From Flavobacteriaceae bacterium NBU2973 (GTDB lineage Bacteria > Bacteroidota > Bacteroidia > Flavobacteriales > Flavobacteriaceae), in NCBI GenBank assembly GCA_026162565.1, contig JAOEIQ010000001.1, positions 248,001 to 312,000 of the forward strand: a stretch of DNA of 64,000 nucleotides. Direction: 5' to 3'. This document shows positions 8,797 to 16,836 of the stretch, piece by piece; position 1 is the stretch's first letter; each line of letters opens with the position of its first letter. The notes under the pieces were generated by a model. The model worked only from the letters and a program-made list of their open reading frames with translations. It searched no databases and was not told where the DNA came from. Both the position numbers and the translations under genes were made by a program.

Positions 8797-11022
8797 TTAA
8801 GACTCAAGTGCTCCTATTAAATGAAAATCTAAATGTTTTTTTACTAAATCGGTTTCTTTCACTTTAACAATAACTTCGTCACCTAACTGGTACATGTTTT
8901 TTGTGTTACGACCTACTAATGCAAATTGACTTTCGTCAAACTCGTAATGGTCATCATTTATATCGCGTATTCTGACCATTCCTTCGCACTTATTCTCAAT
9001 AATTTCTACATAAATTCCCCAATCTGTAACACCAGAAATGACGCCTCTAAATTCTTCATCTTGGTGATCTTGCATAAAACGAATTTGCATGTATTTAATG
9101 GAATTTCGTTCTGCTTTTGTAGCTAAATATTCCATATTACTGGAATGCTTACATTTTTCTTCATAAGCATCTTCATTTACCGGTTTTCCTTCATCTAAAT
9201 AATGCTGTAGTAAACGATGTGCCATAACATCTGGATAACGACGAATTGGTGATGTAAAATGGCTGTAATAATCAAAAGCTAAACCATAATGACCAATATT
9301 TTGAGTCGTATATTCCGCTTTACTCATAGTACGAACAGCTAGTGTATCGACCATATTTTGTTCTTTCTTTCCTTTTACATCAGATAGTAATTTATTTAAA
9401 GAAGAGGCAATACTCTTTCGGTCTCTAAAATTTAATTTATGACCAAAAGTTTTAACAACACCTTGTAAAGCTGCTAATTTACTTTCGTCTGGTTCGTCAT
9501 GTACACGATATACAAAGGTTTTTTTAGGTCGTTGTTTACCTATAAATTCTGATACTTTTCTATTGGCTAATAACATAAACTCTTCAATAAGTTTATTAGC
9601 ATCCTTACTCTCTTTAAAATAAACACCTACAGGATTAGCTTCTTCATCCAGATTAAATTTCACCTCAACTTTATCAAACGAAATAGCTCCAGTACTCATG
9701 CGTTTTCGTCGCATAATTTTTGCTAATCTGTCTAGCTTAATAATTGCTTGAGCTAATTTTAAAGATGTGTTATAAGATTTTCCTGTTAAAGAAACTTCTT
9801 TAGGTATTTCTGTATTGATATTTGTGGTTTCGAGAACCTCAACCACCGAAACATTATTTTCAATTACTGCTTGTGCTTCTTCATAAGCATAACGCGCGTC
9901 ACTATACGTTACTGTACGACCAAACCATTGGTTTTTTATCTCTGCTTTATCATTAATTTCAAACACAGCTGAAAAGGTATATTTTTCTTCATGCGGACGT
10001 AATGAACAGGCTTCATTCGATAAAATTTCTGGAAGCATTGGTACAACTCTATCTACTAAATACACAGACGTTGCACGCTCATAAGCTTCATCATCTAAAA
10101 TGGTTCCTTCTTGAAGATAATGTGATACGTCTGCGATATGAATTCCTATTTCATAGTTACCATTTTCAAGTACTTCAAACGATAGAGCATCGTCAAAATC
10201 TTTTGCATCTTTTGGATCTATAGTAAAGGTTAAATCTTTACGCATATCACGACGTTTAGATATTTCGTCTTCTGTAATAGACGTATCTAATTTATTAGCA
10301 TATTCTTCAACTTTATAAGGAAACTCATATGGTAAACCAAACTCTGCAAGAATCGCGTGAATTTCTGTGTTGTGTTCACCTGGTTTTCCTAAAACTTTAG
10401 TAACACGACCATAAGGTGAATCTGCTTTGTCTGGCCAATCTTCTAGTTTTACTAATACTTTGTCACCTTCTTCAGCATCTTTAATTTTATTAATTGGTAC
10501 AAAAATATCTTTATACATTTTTGGAGAATCAGGGATTACAAAAGCAAATTTTTCATTCACTTGAATAATACCTACATATTCTGTTCTAGCGCGCTTGATG
10601 ATTTGAGTGATTTCACCTTCTAATTTTCCTCGTTTTCTACGTTTATACACATAGATTTCTACTTCATCTCCATCTAAAGCTTTATTTATATTATTAGATG
10701 CTATAAAAATATCATCATCAAAATCTTCACTAATTACATAGCCTGATCCTCGAGAAGACAAGTCTAAAATTCCTGTATGATATTCTGCTGATACAATAGC
10801 TTTAAATTTACCGCGATCTACTTGTTCTATCTCTTGTTTAGCTGCTAGCTTTGCTAACGTTTTAATAATCTGATTACGACTACTTGCGTCGTTGACTCCC
10901 AATTTAGCAGCAATTTGTTTATAATTATATGATTGGTTTCTGTCTTTTTTAAAAATACCTAAAATGGTATTAGTAAGGTTAGAAATTCCTTTTTTGGAAT
11001 TCTTTTTTTTCTTTCTATTCAT
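8797..11022 (-). CDS. rnr: Ribonuclease R
   Basis: The protein has 741 residues. It is a 3'-to-5' exoribonuclease of the RNB family that degrades structured RNA. An N-terminal winged-helix domain (about 15-75) and cold-shock domains precede the RNB catalytic domain, whose metal-binding Asp cluster is visible in TIDPKDAKDFDDALS and IHIADVSHY. The S1 domain (about 650-735) contains FRGVISGVTDWGIYVE. The short Lys-rich N-terminus (NRKKKKNSKKG) is family-typical. The gene's leader holds two inverted repeats (see the leader entry). It heads a same-strand run with the YbjQ and DUF2807 genes. Confidence 0.96.
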   Translation of the reverse strand: MNRKKKKNSKKGISNLTNTILGIFKKDRNQSYNYKQIAAKLGVNDASSRNQIIKTLAKLAAKQEIEQVDRGKFKAIVSAEYHTGILDLSSRGSGYVISEDFDDDIFIASNNINKALDGDEVEIYVYKRRKRGKLEGEITQIIKRARTEYVGIIQVNEKFAFVIPDSPKMYKDIFVPINKIKDAEEGDKVLVKLEDWPDKADSPYGRVTKVLGKPGEHNTEIHAILAEFGLPYEFPYKVEEYANKLDTSITEDEISKRRDMRKDLTFTIDPKDAKDFDDALSFEVLENGNYEIGIHIADVSHYLQEGTILDDEAYERATSVYLVDRVVPMLPEILSNEACSLRPHEEKYTFSAVFEINDKAEIKNQWFGRTVTYSDARYAYEEAQAVIENNVSVVEVLETTNINTEIPKEVSLTGKSYNTSLKLAQAIIKLDRLAKIMRRKRMSTGAISFDKVEVKFNLDEEANPVGVYFKESKDANKLIEEFMLLANRKVSEFIGKQRPKKTFVYRVHDEPDESKLAALQGVVKTFGHKLNFRDRKSIASSLNKLLSDVKGKKEQNMVDTLAVRTMSKAEYTTQNIGHYGLAFDYYSHFTSPIRRYPDVMAHRLLQHYLDEGKPVNEDAYEEKCKHSSNMEYLATKAERNSIKYMQIRFMQDHQDEEFRGVISGVTDWGIYVEIIENKCEGMVRIRDINDDHYEFDESQFALVGRNTKNMYQLGDEVIVKVKETDLVKKHLDFHLIGALES

Positions 11023-11044
11023 GTATTCTTGTAATCATTTTCTT

Positions 11045-11111
11045 TTCCTATGAAAGATAGGAATCTGTTTTGTAATAACTTAATAAAAAGGAGAAGAGAA
11101 CTTATTAAGTT
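11045..11111 (-). promoter_or_regulatory. Two inverted repeats in the rnr leader
   Basis: Reading towards rnr, the first inverted repeat has arms AACTTAATAA and TTATTAAGTT (11077-11111), and the second has arms TTCCTAT and ATAGGAA with a 5-base loop (11045-11063), ending 22 bases before the start codon. The second could form a hairpin near the ribosome-binding region. Regulation through them is an inference. Confidence 0.35.
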
Positions 11112-11164
11112 TTACACAAAGTTACAGTATTAATATTTAATCATGTTTTGTTAAGGTTAATAAA

Positions 11165-11195
11165 TTAAAAAGCCTTTGTGAAATACAAAGACCTT
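11165..11195 (-). terminator. Intrinsic terminator of the LRR gene
   Basis: On the minus strand, GTCTTTGT and ACAAAGGC pair over eight bases around ATTTC and are followed by TTTTTAA. This lies about 65 bases beyond the stop of the upstream gene. Confidence 0.6.
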
Positions 11196-11210
11196 TAATG
11201 TGTTATTAAA

Positions 11211-11255
11211 CTTCTCGATACAAAATTCTTAAAAAGAATTTCACTCGAAGTGACA
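11211..11255. repeat. Dispersed intergenic repeat (CTTCTCGATAC type)
   Basis: The element CTTCTCGATAC, an AT-rich imperfect hairpin, then ACTCGAAGTGAC is repeated in the opposite orientation at 27886-27927. The two copies share both ends and differ in the AT-rich centre. Confidence 0.6.
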
Positions 11256-11260
11256 TTATA

Positions 11261-12370
11261 CTATTCTATAATAAGTTTTTGAGTTGATATACCTTTATTA
11301 GTTGTTACTTCAACAAAATAGATACCTTGAGATAAGTTAGACACATTAGTAGTAGTTTTTTCTGAACTAAAAATAAACTGACCTAACTCATTAAAAATAC
11401 TTACATTTTTTAATTCTAAACCTTGTTGCAATTGAATTGAAAATTGCGTTTTTGTTGGGTTTGGGAAAAACTTATAATCTATAATTAATTTTTCTTCAAT
11501 ATTTAAACTTTCACAGTTTAAACTAAATATTACTCCAGAATCTACATTGCTCCATGTATTAGTACTATAGTTAACATCATCTACTTCTATACAAGATAAA
11601 TCAGGATTATTTTCAGCATCAAAGTTAAAAAATGGAATATTAAAATTATTTCCATTTTTGACATTTAAATACGATAAATTATTATTGGAACAATTTATTA
11701 TCTCTAGTGAAGTATTAAAGGAAGCATTTAAAGAATTTATATTATTATTTGAACAACCTAAAGTTTCAAGTAATAAATTTTCTGTTACATCTAGATTATT
11801 TAAATTATTAAAAGAACATCCAAGAATTAATAACAAAGGATTATTTGTTACATCTAAAGTATTAATATCATTTACTTCACATACTAAAAAACTTAATTGA
11901 GTATTTTGTGTTACATCTAGATTATTTAAATTATTTTCTGAACAAATTAATTCTTCTAGGTTAATATTTTGCGTAACATTTAAATTACTCAAATTATTAT
12001 TAGAGCAATTTAAATTAGTTAACAATATATTTTGTGTAATATCTAACAAACTTAAATTAGGATTAAAACTAGTGTCTAAATTTGTGAGCTGAATATTTTG
12101 TGATAAATCTAAACTAGTTAAATTATTAAATCTACAAACTAGAGAATTTAAAGCACTAAAATCTTGAATACCTGTTAAATCAGATATATTTTGAAAAGAA
12201 ATATCTAATGAAGTAATTGTTTCTATATTTTCAGTAGGTACAGAGCCATCAATAGGAGCTACATCATAATTTAAATTTATTAAAGCTTGCTCAAAAATAG
12301 GATCAGGTATTATCGTTTGGCTTTTTACTGAAAAAGAAACTAGTAATAAAAGAAGTGAAAATTGTTTCAT
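11261..12370 (-). CDS. Secreted leucine-rich-repeat protein with T9SS sorting domain
   Basis: The chosen start gives 369 residues and a clear signal peptide (KQFSLLLLLVSFSVKSQ). An in-frame ATG 48 bases upstream would place a second hydrophobic stretch in front of it and is less likely. Residues about 60-260 are around nine LRR units of about 21 residues with a regular L-x-N-L-x-C/N ladder, for example LTNLNCSNNNLSNLNVTQN. The last 70 residues start with FFPNPTK and end GIYFVEVTTNKGISTQKLIIE-like, a type A T9SS signal. The protein is probably exported and attached to or released from the cell surface; its ligand is unknown. Confidence 0.85.
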   Translation of the reverse strand: MKQFSLLLLLVSFSVKSQTIIPDPIFEQALINLNYDVAPIDGSVPTENIETITSLDISFQNISDLTGIQDFSALNSLVCRFNNLTSLDLSQNIQLTNLDTSFNPNLSLLDITQNILLTNLNCSNNNLSNLNVTQNINLEELICSENNLNNLDVTQNTQLSFLVCEVNDINTLDVTNNPLLLILGCSFNNLNNLDVTENLLLETLGCSNNNINSLNASFNTSLEIINCSNNNLSYLNVKNGNNFNIPFFNFDAENNPDLSCIEVDDVNYSTNTWSNVDSGVIFSLNCESLNIEEKLIIDYKFFPNPTKTQFSIQLQQGLELKNVSIFNELGQFIFSSEKTTTNVSNLSQGIYFVEVTTNKGISTQKLIIE

Positions 12371-12927
12371 AGATAAATAAATTAATGAGAGTAAAAATAA
12401 AAATTTAAGGTTATCCACATTTATATATATATTATAATTTTTCTTTTAAATTTTAAAAAATAAAATGATAGTTATTATAGTCTGTTAATAGTTGGTATAA
12501 CTTTTTAATATTTCTGTTTGATATATTACTTATGTGTTTCTATTAACAGGTTATTATATATCTAATTACTTAATTTTAAGCACTATTTAATTTACTATTA
12601 ACAGCTGTTTATAACCTCTATTAACAACTAACTTTTAATAACTAATTTTTAATTTTCTGTTTATAGTCCCTTTTTTTATGTGAATAATTACTTTTTAAAA
12701 AGTGATTAATAATTTAGGTTAATAACAATCAGTTTTTGATTAAAAAAATAATTAGATAAACCTAATTTTTATTTTCAAGACTTGTAAACAGTTATTAACA
12801 AATCATCAATACTTTTAGACCTAGTTTTAAACAGTAACGATAAATACTATTAAAATTTTGATTTTATAAACTTAAAAAATATGGATAAGTAAAACCTCTT
12901 AAGTTATGCATACTTATTAGCAATTAG

Positions 12928-12935
12928 TAACTTTG
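12928..12935 (+). promoter_or_regulatory. -7 promoter element of rpiB
   Basis: TAACTTTG fits TAnnTTTG, 63 bases upstream of the rpiB start. A convincing -33 element was not seen. Confidence 0.45.
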
Positions 12936-12957
12936 TATTCTAGTAATTAAATAAACA

Positions 12958-12984
12958 GATTGCCACGCTAAGCTCGCAATGACA
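12958..12984. repeat. Dispersed intergenic repeat fragment (GATTGCCAC type)
   Basis: GATTGCCACGCTAAGCTCGC followed by AATGAC lies in the rpiB leader. A related GATTGCCACA occurs at 27831-27840. Similar elements flank genes in many flavobacteria, from general knowledge. Confidence 0.5.
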
Positions 12985-12998
12985 CTAAAATTAAAATC

Positions 12999-13433
12999 AT
13001 GAAAATTTCTATTGGAAACGATCACGCAGGAACCGATTATAAATTTGCGATTATAAAACATCTAGAAGCTAAAGGGTATTCTATTACTAATCATGGAACA
13101 GATACAAACGATAGTGTAGACTATCCAGATTTTGTACATCCAGTTGCAGAAGATGTTGAAACTAAAAGTGTAGATTTTGGAATTTTAATATGCGGAAGTG
13201 CTAATGGTGTTGCTATGACTGCAAATAAGCATCAAAAAGTACGCGCTGGAATTTGTTGGACTAAAGAAATAACAGAATTGACTAGACAACATAACAATGC
13301 TAATATTTGCTGTATTCCTGCTCGTTATACAGCAGTTCAACAAGCTGTTGCTATTGTAGACACATTTTTAAACACAGAGTTTGAAGGTGGACGCCATGAA
13401 CGTCGTGTAGATAAGATTGCTATTTCATGTTAA
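12999..13433 (+). CDS. rpiB: Ribose-5-phosphate isomerase B
   Basis: The protein has 144 residues and interconverts ribose 5-phosphate and ribulose 5-phosphate in the pentose phosphate pathway. Family signatures are the N-terminal IGNDHAG, the DYPDF motif, GILICGSANGVAMTANK with the catalytic Cys, and the RQHNNANICC helix and EGGRHERRV near the end. The loop reads CGSANGV rather than the commoner CGTGIG, a substitution inside the active-site loop. The ATG gives the canonical N-terminus. The 3' end overlaps the acetyltransferase gene by seven bases, suggesting coupled translation. Confidence 0.93.
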   Translation: MKISIGNDHAGTDYKFAIIKHLEAKGYSITNHGTDTNDSVDYPDFVHPVAEDVETKSVDFGILICGSANGVAMTANKHQKVRAGICWTKEITELTRQHNNANICCIPARYTAVQQAVAIVDTFLNTEFEGGRHERRVDKIAISC

Positions 13434-13870
13434 GCATACAAACCAAAACTTTTAGTGAATTAACTACTAATGAATTATATAGTTTATTAGCGCTACGTAG
13501 TGAGGTTTTTGTTGTTGAACAGGATTGTGTATACCAAGATGTAGATGGTAAGGATTATAAGGCCTTACACTGTTTAGGTTTTAAAAATAACACGTTGGTG
13601 GCTTATACACGCATTTTTAAACCAGGTGATTATTTTAAAGAAGCTAGTATTGGTAGAGTAGTGGTTTCTAAATCAGAACGGCAACATAAGTACGGTTACG
13701 ATATTATGGAAGCTTCAATAGAAGCTATTAAACATAATTTTAATGAACGTGTTATAAAACTATCTGCTCAAGTCTATTTAAAAAAATTCTATAACAATCT
13801 TGGTTTTAAAGTAGTAGGAGAGGAGTACCTTGAAGATGGTATACCACATATTGAGATGATAAAAAACTAA
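13427..13870 (+). CDS. ElaA-type GNAT N-acetyltransferase
   Basis: The protein has 147 residues and aligns along its length with E. coli ElaA in memory: LYSLLALRSEVFVVEQDCVYQ, a DGKDYKALHCLG strand, VAYTRIFKPG, IGRVVVSKSERQHKYGY (the acetyl-CoA pyrophosphate loop region) and the closing FYNNLGFKVVGEEYLEDG with IPHIEM. The acceptor substrate is unknown. It overlaps rpiB by seven bases as the second gene of a two-gene unit. Its stop codon interlocks with that of the convergent OmpA-like gene (13867-13870). Confidence 0.88.
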   Translation: MLSIQTKTFSELTTNELYSLLALRSEVFVVEQDCVYQDVDGKDYKALHCLGFKNNTLVAYTRIFKPGDYFKEASIGRVVVSKSERQHKYGYDIMEASIEAIKHNFNERVIKLSAQVYLKKFYNNLGFKVVGEEYLEDGIPHIEMIKN

Positions 13871-14691
13871 TCTCTATCAGCAATATGTGTTATTAAAATC
13901 TCCACACGCCTGTCATATTTAGGATTTCCACCAAGCGGTTCTTTTCGTTTCATTCCAATATATTTCATTCTATGTTTTTTTACTCCTTTTCGAAGTAAGT
14001 AGTTGTAAATAAATTTAGCTCTAGTAACAGATAAGTTTCTTTTATTGGTCTTTCTATCAACAGCATCATATGTATCATGAGTACAACAAACATGACCTTC
14101 TATAGTAAAATATACGTCATTACGTTTTACTAAAATATCTGCTATTTCTGTTAATGTTGGTATAGATTCAGGTATAATTGTTGGATAACCTGTTTTAAAA
14201 TAAATATTCTTTAAACGTATTTTATCTCCAACTTTTAACTCTCCTTTTAAAATTGTTTGAGTTGTTGGTGTTTCTATAGTATTTACCTCTTCTTCTTTAG
14301 GATATACAGCTTTTACTAAAATATCCACACGTCTGTTATTTTTTCTAGTTGTATTAATATTTTCTTTAGTCTGTAAATCTATTTCCCCTTTTCCATCAAT
14401 GATTTTCATCAATTCTTTAGGAATTTCATTTGCTTCTAGATATTGTTCTACTGAAGAGGCACGTTTGTTAGAAAGTTTCATGTTATAAGCATGAGATCCT
14501 CTATCATCACAAAACCCATGAATAGTAATTTGCTTTACAGTTACAGTATCTAAACCTTGAATAAACAGATTGAGTTTGTTTTGTTCTGAAATAGTAATGG
14601 CATCTTTATCAGTCTCGAAAAATACCTTATGAGTAAATTCTTGACTAAAAGATAAATTAAAAAGAAGAATAAAAAGCGTAATAAAACGCAT
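13867..14691 (-). CDS. OmpA-like outer membrane protein with two peptidoglycan-binding-like domains
   Basis: The protein has 274 residues with a signal peptide (RFITLFILLFNLSFSQ). Two OmpA C-terminal-type domains can be traced. The first (about 20-130) has VFFETDKDAITISEQNKLN, ITIHGFCDDRGSHAYNMKLS and NRRVDILV. The second (about 155-270) has IYFKTGYPTIIPESIPTLTE, a GHVCC segment, a RNLSVTRAKFIYNYL helix and DRRVEILITH. Each keeps the Asp/Arg pattern used to bind diaminopimelate in peptidoglycan. The middle of the second domain contains an insertion with Cys-Cys. It probably anchors the outer membrane to the wall. No barrel or lipobox is visible. Confidence 0.82.
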   Translation of the reverse strand: MRFITLFILLFNLSFSQEFTHKVFFETDKDAITISEQNKLNLFIQGLDTVTVKQITIHGFCDDRGSHAYNMKLSNKRASSVEQYLEANEIPKELMKIIDGKGEIDLQTKENINTTRKNNRRVDILVKAVYPKEEEVNTIETPTTQTILKGELKVGDKIRLKNIYFKTGYPTIIPESIPTLTEIADILVKRNDVYFTIEGHVCCTHDTYDAVDRKTNKRNLSVTRAKFIYNYLLRKGVKKHRMKYIGMKRKEPLGGNPKYDRRVEILITHIADRD

Positions 14692-14759
14692 GCTATATTT
14701 AAATTCTATTACTATCTAAATATAGTTTTTATTTTTTAAACACTTTATTTTTGACGTTT

Positions 14760-16403
14760 TTAAGGTCTAAAATAAGATTGGTAAGTAGTTGTATTAGAAA
14801 GAATACTCGTTGCTTTTTTAATCTCTGGATTCTCTTTTAAATAATATTCATATAATCCTTCTCTGTAGACGTAGCGCTTAATAATTTCATCTGTTAGTAA
14901 GACTTGTAATTGTGCTTTGTTAGCATCTATAGCATTATTTTTTGAGGTACTTAAACGTTGAGTTAAGGCACTATATTCCGCACTAATATCATTTAATAGA
15001 TCTTCTTTTTTAGCACTTTTAATCGCTTTATCTAATAGCTTTTCAGTTTTGGTCTCAAACGTAAAATTATTAGACTTTAAATAGCTTTTAAAGTCGTTAT
15101 AATCAGCATCAGAAAATGTAAAATCAGAAATATCTTTTCCTTGATTTTTATAATAATAGTTTGTTGCATAATCAAACACTAAATTTGATTCTACAATAGC
15201 ATCTATAATAGACTTATTATTAACAATAGTCATATCGACATCTGGCATGACGCCTCCACCATCAAAAACTGGACGACCATTTTTGGTTTTAAATTCAGAA
15301 TAATTGTCTTTAGATATTCTAACAGCATTTCCATCCTTATCGCGATTCCAATAATCTAATGATTGTATACATCTTCCAGAAGGTGTATAGTATCTAGAGA
15401 TTGTTATTTTAAGTTGTGTTCCATAAGTAAGAGGTCTTGGTCGCTGAACTAATCCTTTTCCAAAACTTCTTGAGCCTACAACAACAGCACGATCTAAATC
15501 CTGTAATGCTCCAGACACAATTTCACTTGCTGAAGCACTACTTCCATTTATTAAAACAACCACAGGAATTTTAGTATCTAAAGGTTCGTTTTGCGTATAG
15601 TATGTTTTATTGAATTTTTTAACTTTGGATTTTGTAGTAACCACTAACTGTCCTTTCGGTACAAACAAATTTACTATGTTAACCGCTTCAAGTAAAAGAC
15701 CTCCAGGATTGCTTCTTAAGTCTAAAATAAGTTTATCAGCTCCTTTTACTTTTAACTCGCGAATAGCGTTTTTCACTTCTTTTGAAGCACTTCTAGTAAA
15801 TTTACTTAAAACAACATAACCTGTTTTGTCATCAACCATAGAAAAATGAGGAACAGCACTAATATCAACTTCAGATCTGTCTATAGTAGCTTTAGCAGTT
15901 TTTCCTTGACGAGTATAGGTTACTTCAACCGAAGTTCCTGCAGCTCCTTTTAATAATTCACCAGCATCATCTTTAAAATCAGCAACTACTGTATTACCTA
16001 CTTTAATGATTTCGTCTCCAGCTTTGAGTCCAGCTTTATCAGCAGGATAGTCTTTGTAAGGCTCTACTATTATTAATTTATCTTTAGCTGTACGAACACT
16101 AGCTCCAATACCTGTGTAATCTCCTGTATTATTTATCCTTGAAGCTTCTACATCTTGCTCATTATAATATTGTGTATAAGGATCGAGCTCATCTAACATA
16201 CCTTTAATAGCAGTATCCATTAAATCAGCAGGATTCGTATCATCAACATAATTCATGTTGAGCTCTTTAAACAGTGTTGTAAAGATTTCTATTTGTTTGG
16301 CAATTTCAAAGAAATCACTTTTAAAGGCTGTTCCAGTAAAGAAAATTGTTAATGCTAAAACAGGAATAACCACCTTCTTTTTTAATAAAGACTTTACTTT
16401 CAT
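14760..16403 (-). CDS. S41 family C-terminal processing peptidase
   Basis: The protein has 547 residues. A signal sequence or anchor (about 8-26) is followed by a PDZ domain (about 92-170, with GIGASV and DKAGLKAGDEIIKV) and the tail-specific protease core. The catalytic Ser is S291 in NGSSASASEIV and Lys is K316 in SFGKG; the 25-residue spacing equals that in plant D1-processing protease. A further C-terminal helical region extends to 547. These enzymes cleave C-terminal tails of periplasmic proteins. It lies just upstream of the rnpA gene in the genome but on the same strand downstream of it (gap 32 bases), so the two may be co-transcribed. Confidence 0.92.
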   Translation of the reverse strand: MKVKSLLKKKVVIPVLALTIFFTGTAFKSDFFEIAKQIEIFTTLFKELNMNYVDDTNPADLMDTAIKGMLDELDPYTQYYNEQDVEASRINNTGDYTGIGASVRTAKDKLIIVEPYKDYPADKAGLKAGDEIIKVGNTVVADFKDDAGELLKGAAGTSVEVTYTRQGKTAKATIDRSEVDISAVPHFSMVDDKTGYVVLSKFTRSASKEVKNAIRELKVKGADKLILDLRSNPGGLLLEAVNIVNLFVPKGQLVVTTKSKVKKFNKTYYTQNEPLDTKIPVVVLINGSSASASEIVSGALQDLDRAVVVGSRSFGKGLVQRPRPLTYGTQLKITISRYYTPSGRCIQSLDYWNRDKDGNAVRISKDNYSEFKTKNGRPVFDGGGVMPDVDMTIVNNKSIIDAIVESNLVFDYATNYYYKNQGKDISDFTFSDADYNDFKSYLKSNNFTFETKTEKLLDKAIKSAKKEDLLNDISAEYSALTQRLSTSKNNAIDANKAQLQVLLTDEIIKRYVYREGLYEYYLKENPEIKKATSILSNTTTYQSYFRP

Positions 16404-16435
16404 TTGGGTTTTATTTTAAGCTTTATGTATAGTAT

Positions 16436-16810
16436 TTACTCGGAAACAGCTTCTAAAAACGTATTGAGGAGCTGTTTCATTTTGTGATTTACAGTTTCAA
16501 AATCTGTTCCATCTTTACCAATGTACAAAATCATGAACGCATATTGTGTTGTAATCTTGTTAAAAAGTTCAACTTTATTTAAGCGATAAGCTTCTCGTAA
16601 CAGGCGTTTTAAACGATTTCTATCTACAGCTTTTTTAAAATTACGTTTACTAACAGAAACTCCTGTTTTTATAGGAATAGAGGAATCATAAGAAGTTTCA
16701 AGGTATATTAGCTTTAAAGGAAACACTTTAATAGCCTTACCCTCATTAAAAAGCGTATCAATAAGCTTTTTGCTTTTTAGCCTTTCAGATTTATTAAACG
16801 TTAATCGCAT
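16436..16810 (-). CDS. rnpA: Ribonuclease P protein component
   Basis: The protein has 124 residues, basic, with the family sequence FKKAVDRNRLKRLLREAYRL near residues 58-77 that includes the RNR motif, and GVSVSKRNF before it. It binds the P RNA and helps mature the 5' ends of tRNAs. In many bacteria this gene neighbours rpmH and dnaA; here it is followed by an S41 protease and preceded by an M1 peptidase. The start ATG is the first in frame and gives the expected KSERLKSKKLIDTLF N-terminus. Confidence 0.93.
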   Translation of the reverse strand: MRLTFNKSERLKSKKLIDTLFNEGKAIKVFPLKLIYLETSYDSSIPIKTGVSVSKRNFKKAVDRNRLKRLLREAYRLNKVELFNKITTQYAFMILYIGKDGTDFETVNHKMKQLLNTFLEAVSE

Positions 16811-16836
16811 AGGAAGCTAAAAATAGCATTTCTGCT

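Larger units (their letters stand above)
12371..12998. other. AT-rich non-coding region with repeated TATTAACA and DnaA-box-like sites; origin candidate
   Basis: This 628-base region between two divergent genes contains no open frame of note. One exact DnaA-box sequence TTATCCACA lies at 12411-12419, a variant TTATTCACA on the minus strand at 12679-12687 and a one-mismatch site at 12880-12888. The decamer CTATTAACAG is at 12540-12549 and 12595-12604 and inverted at 12482-12491; the core TATTAACA also occurs at 12619-12626 and 12793-12800. One counted line is 85% AT. It could be a replication origin, a long promoter region, or neutral AT-rich DNA. A fragment of a dispersed repeat sits at 12958-12984. 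Confidence 0.4.
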
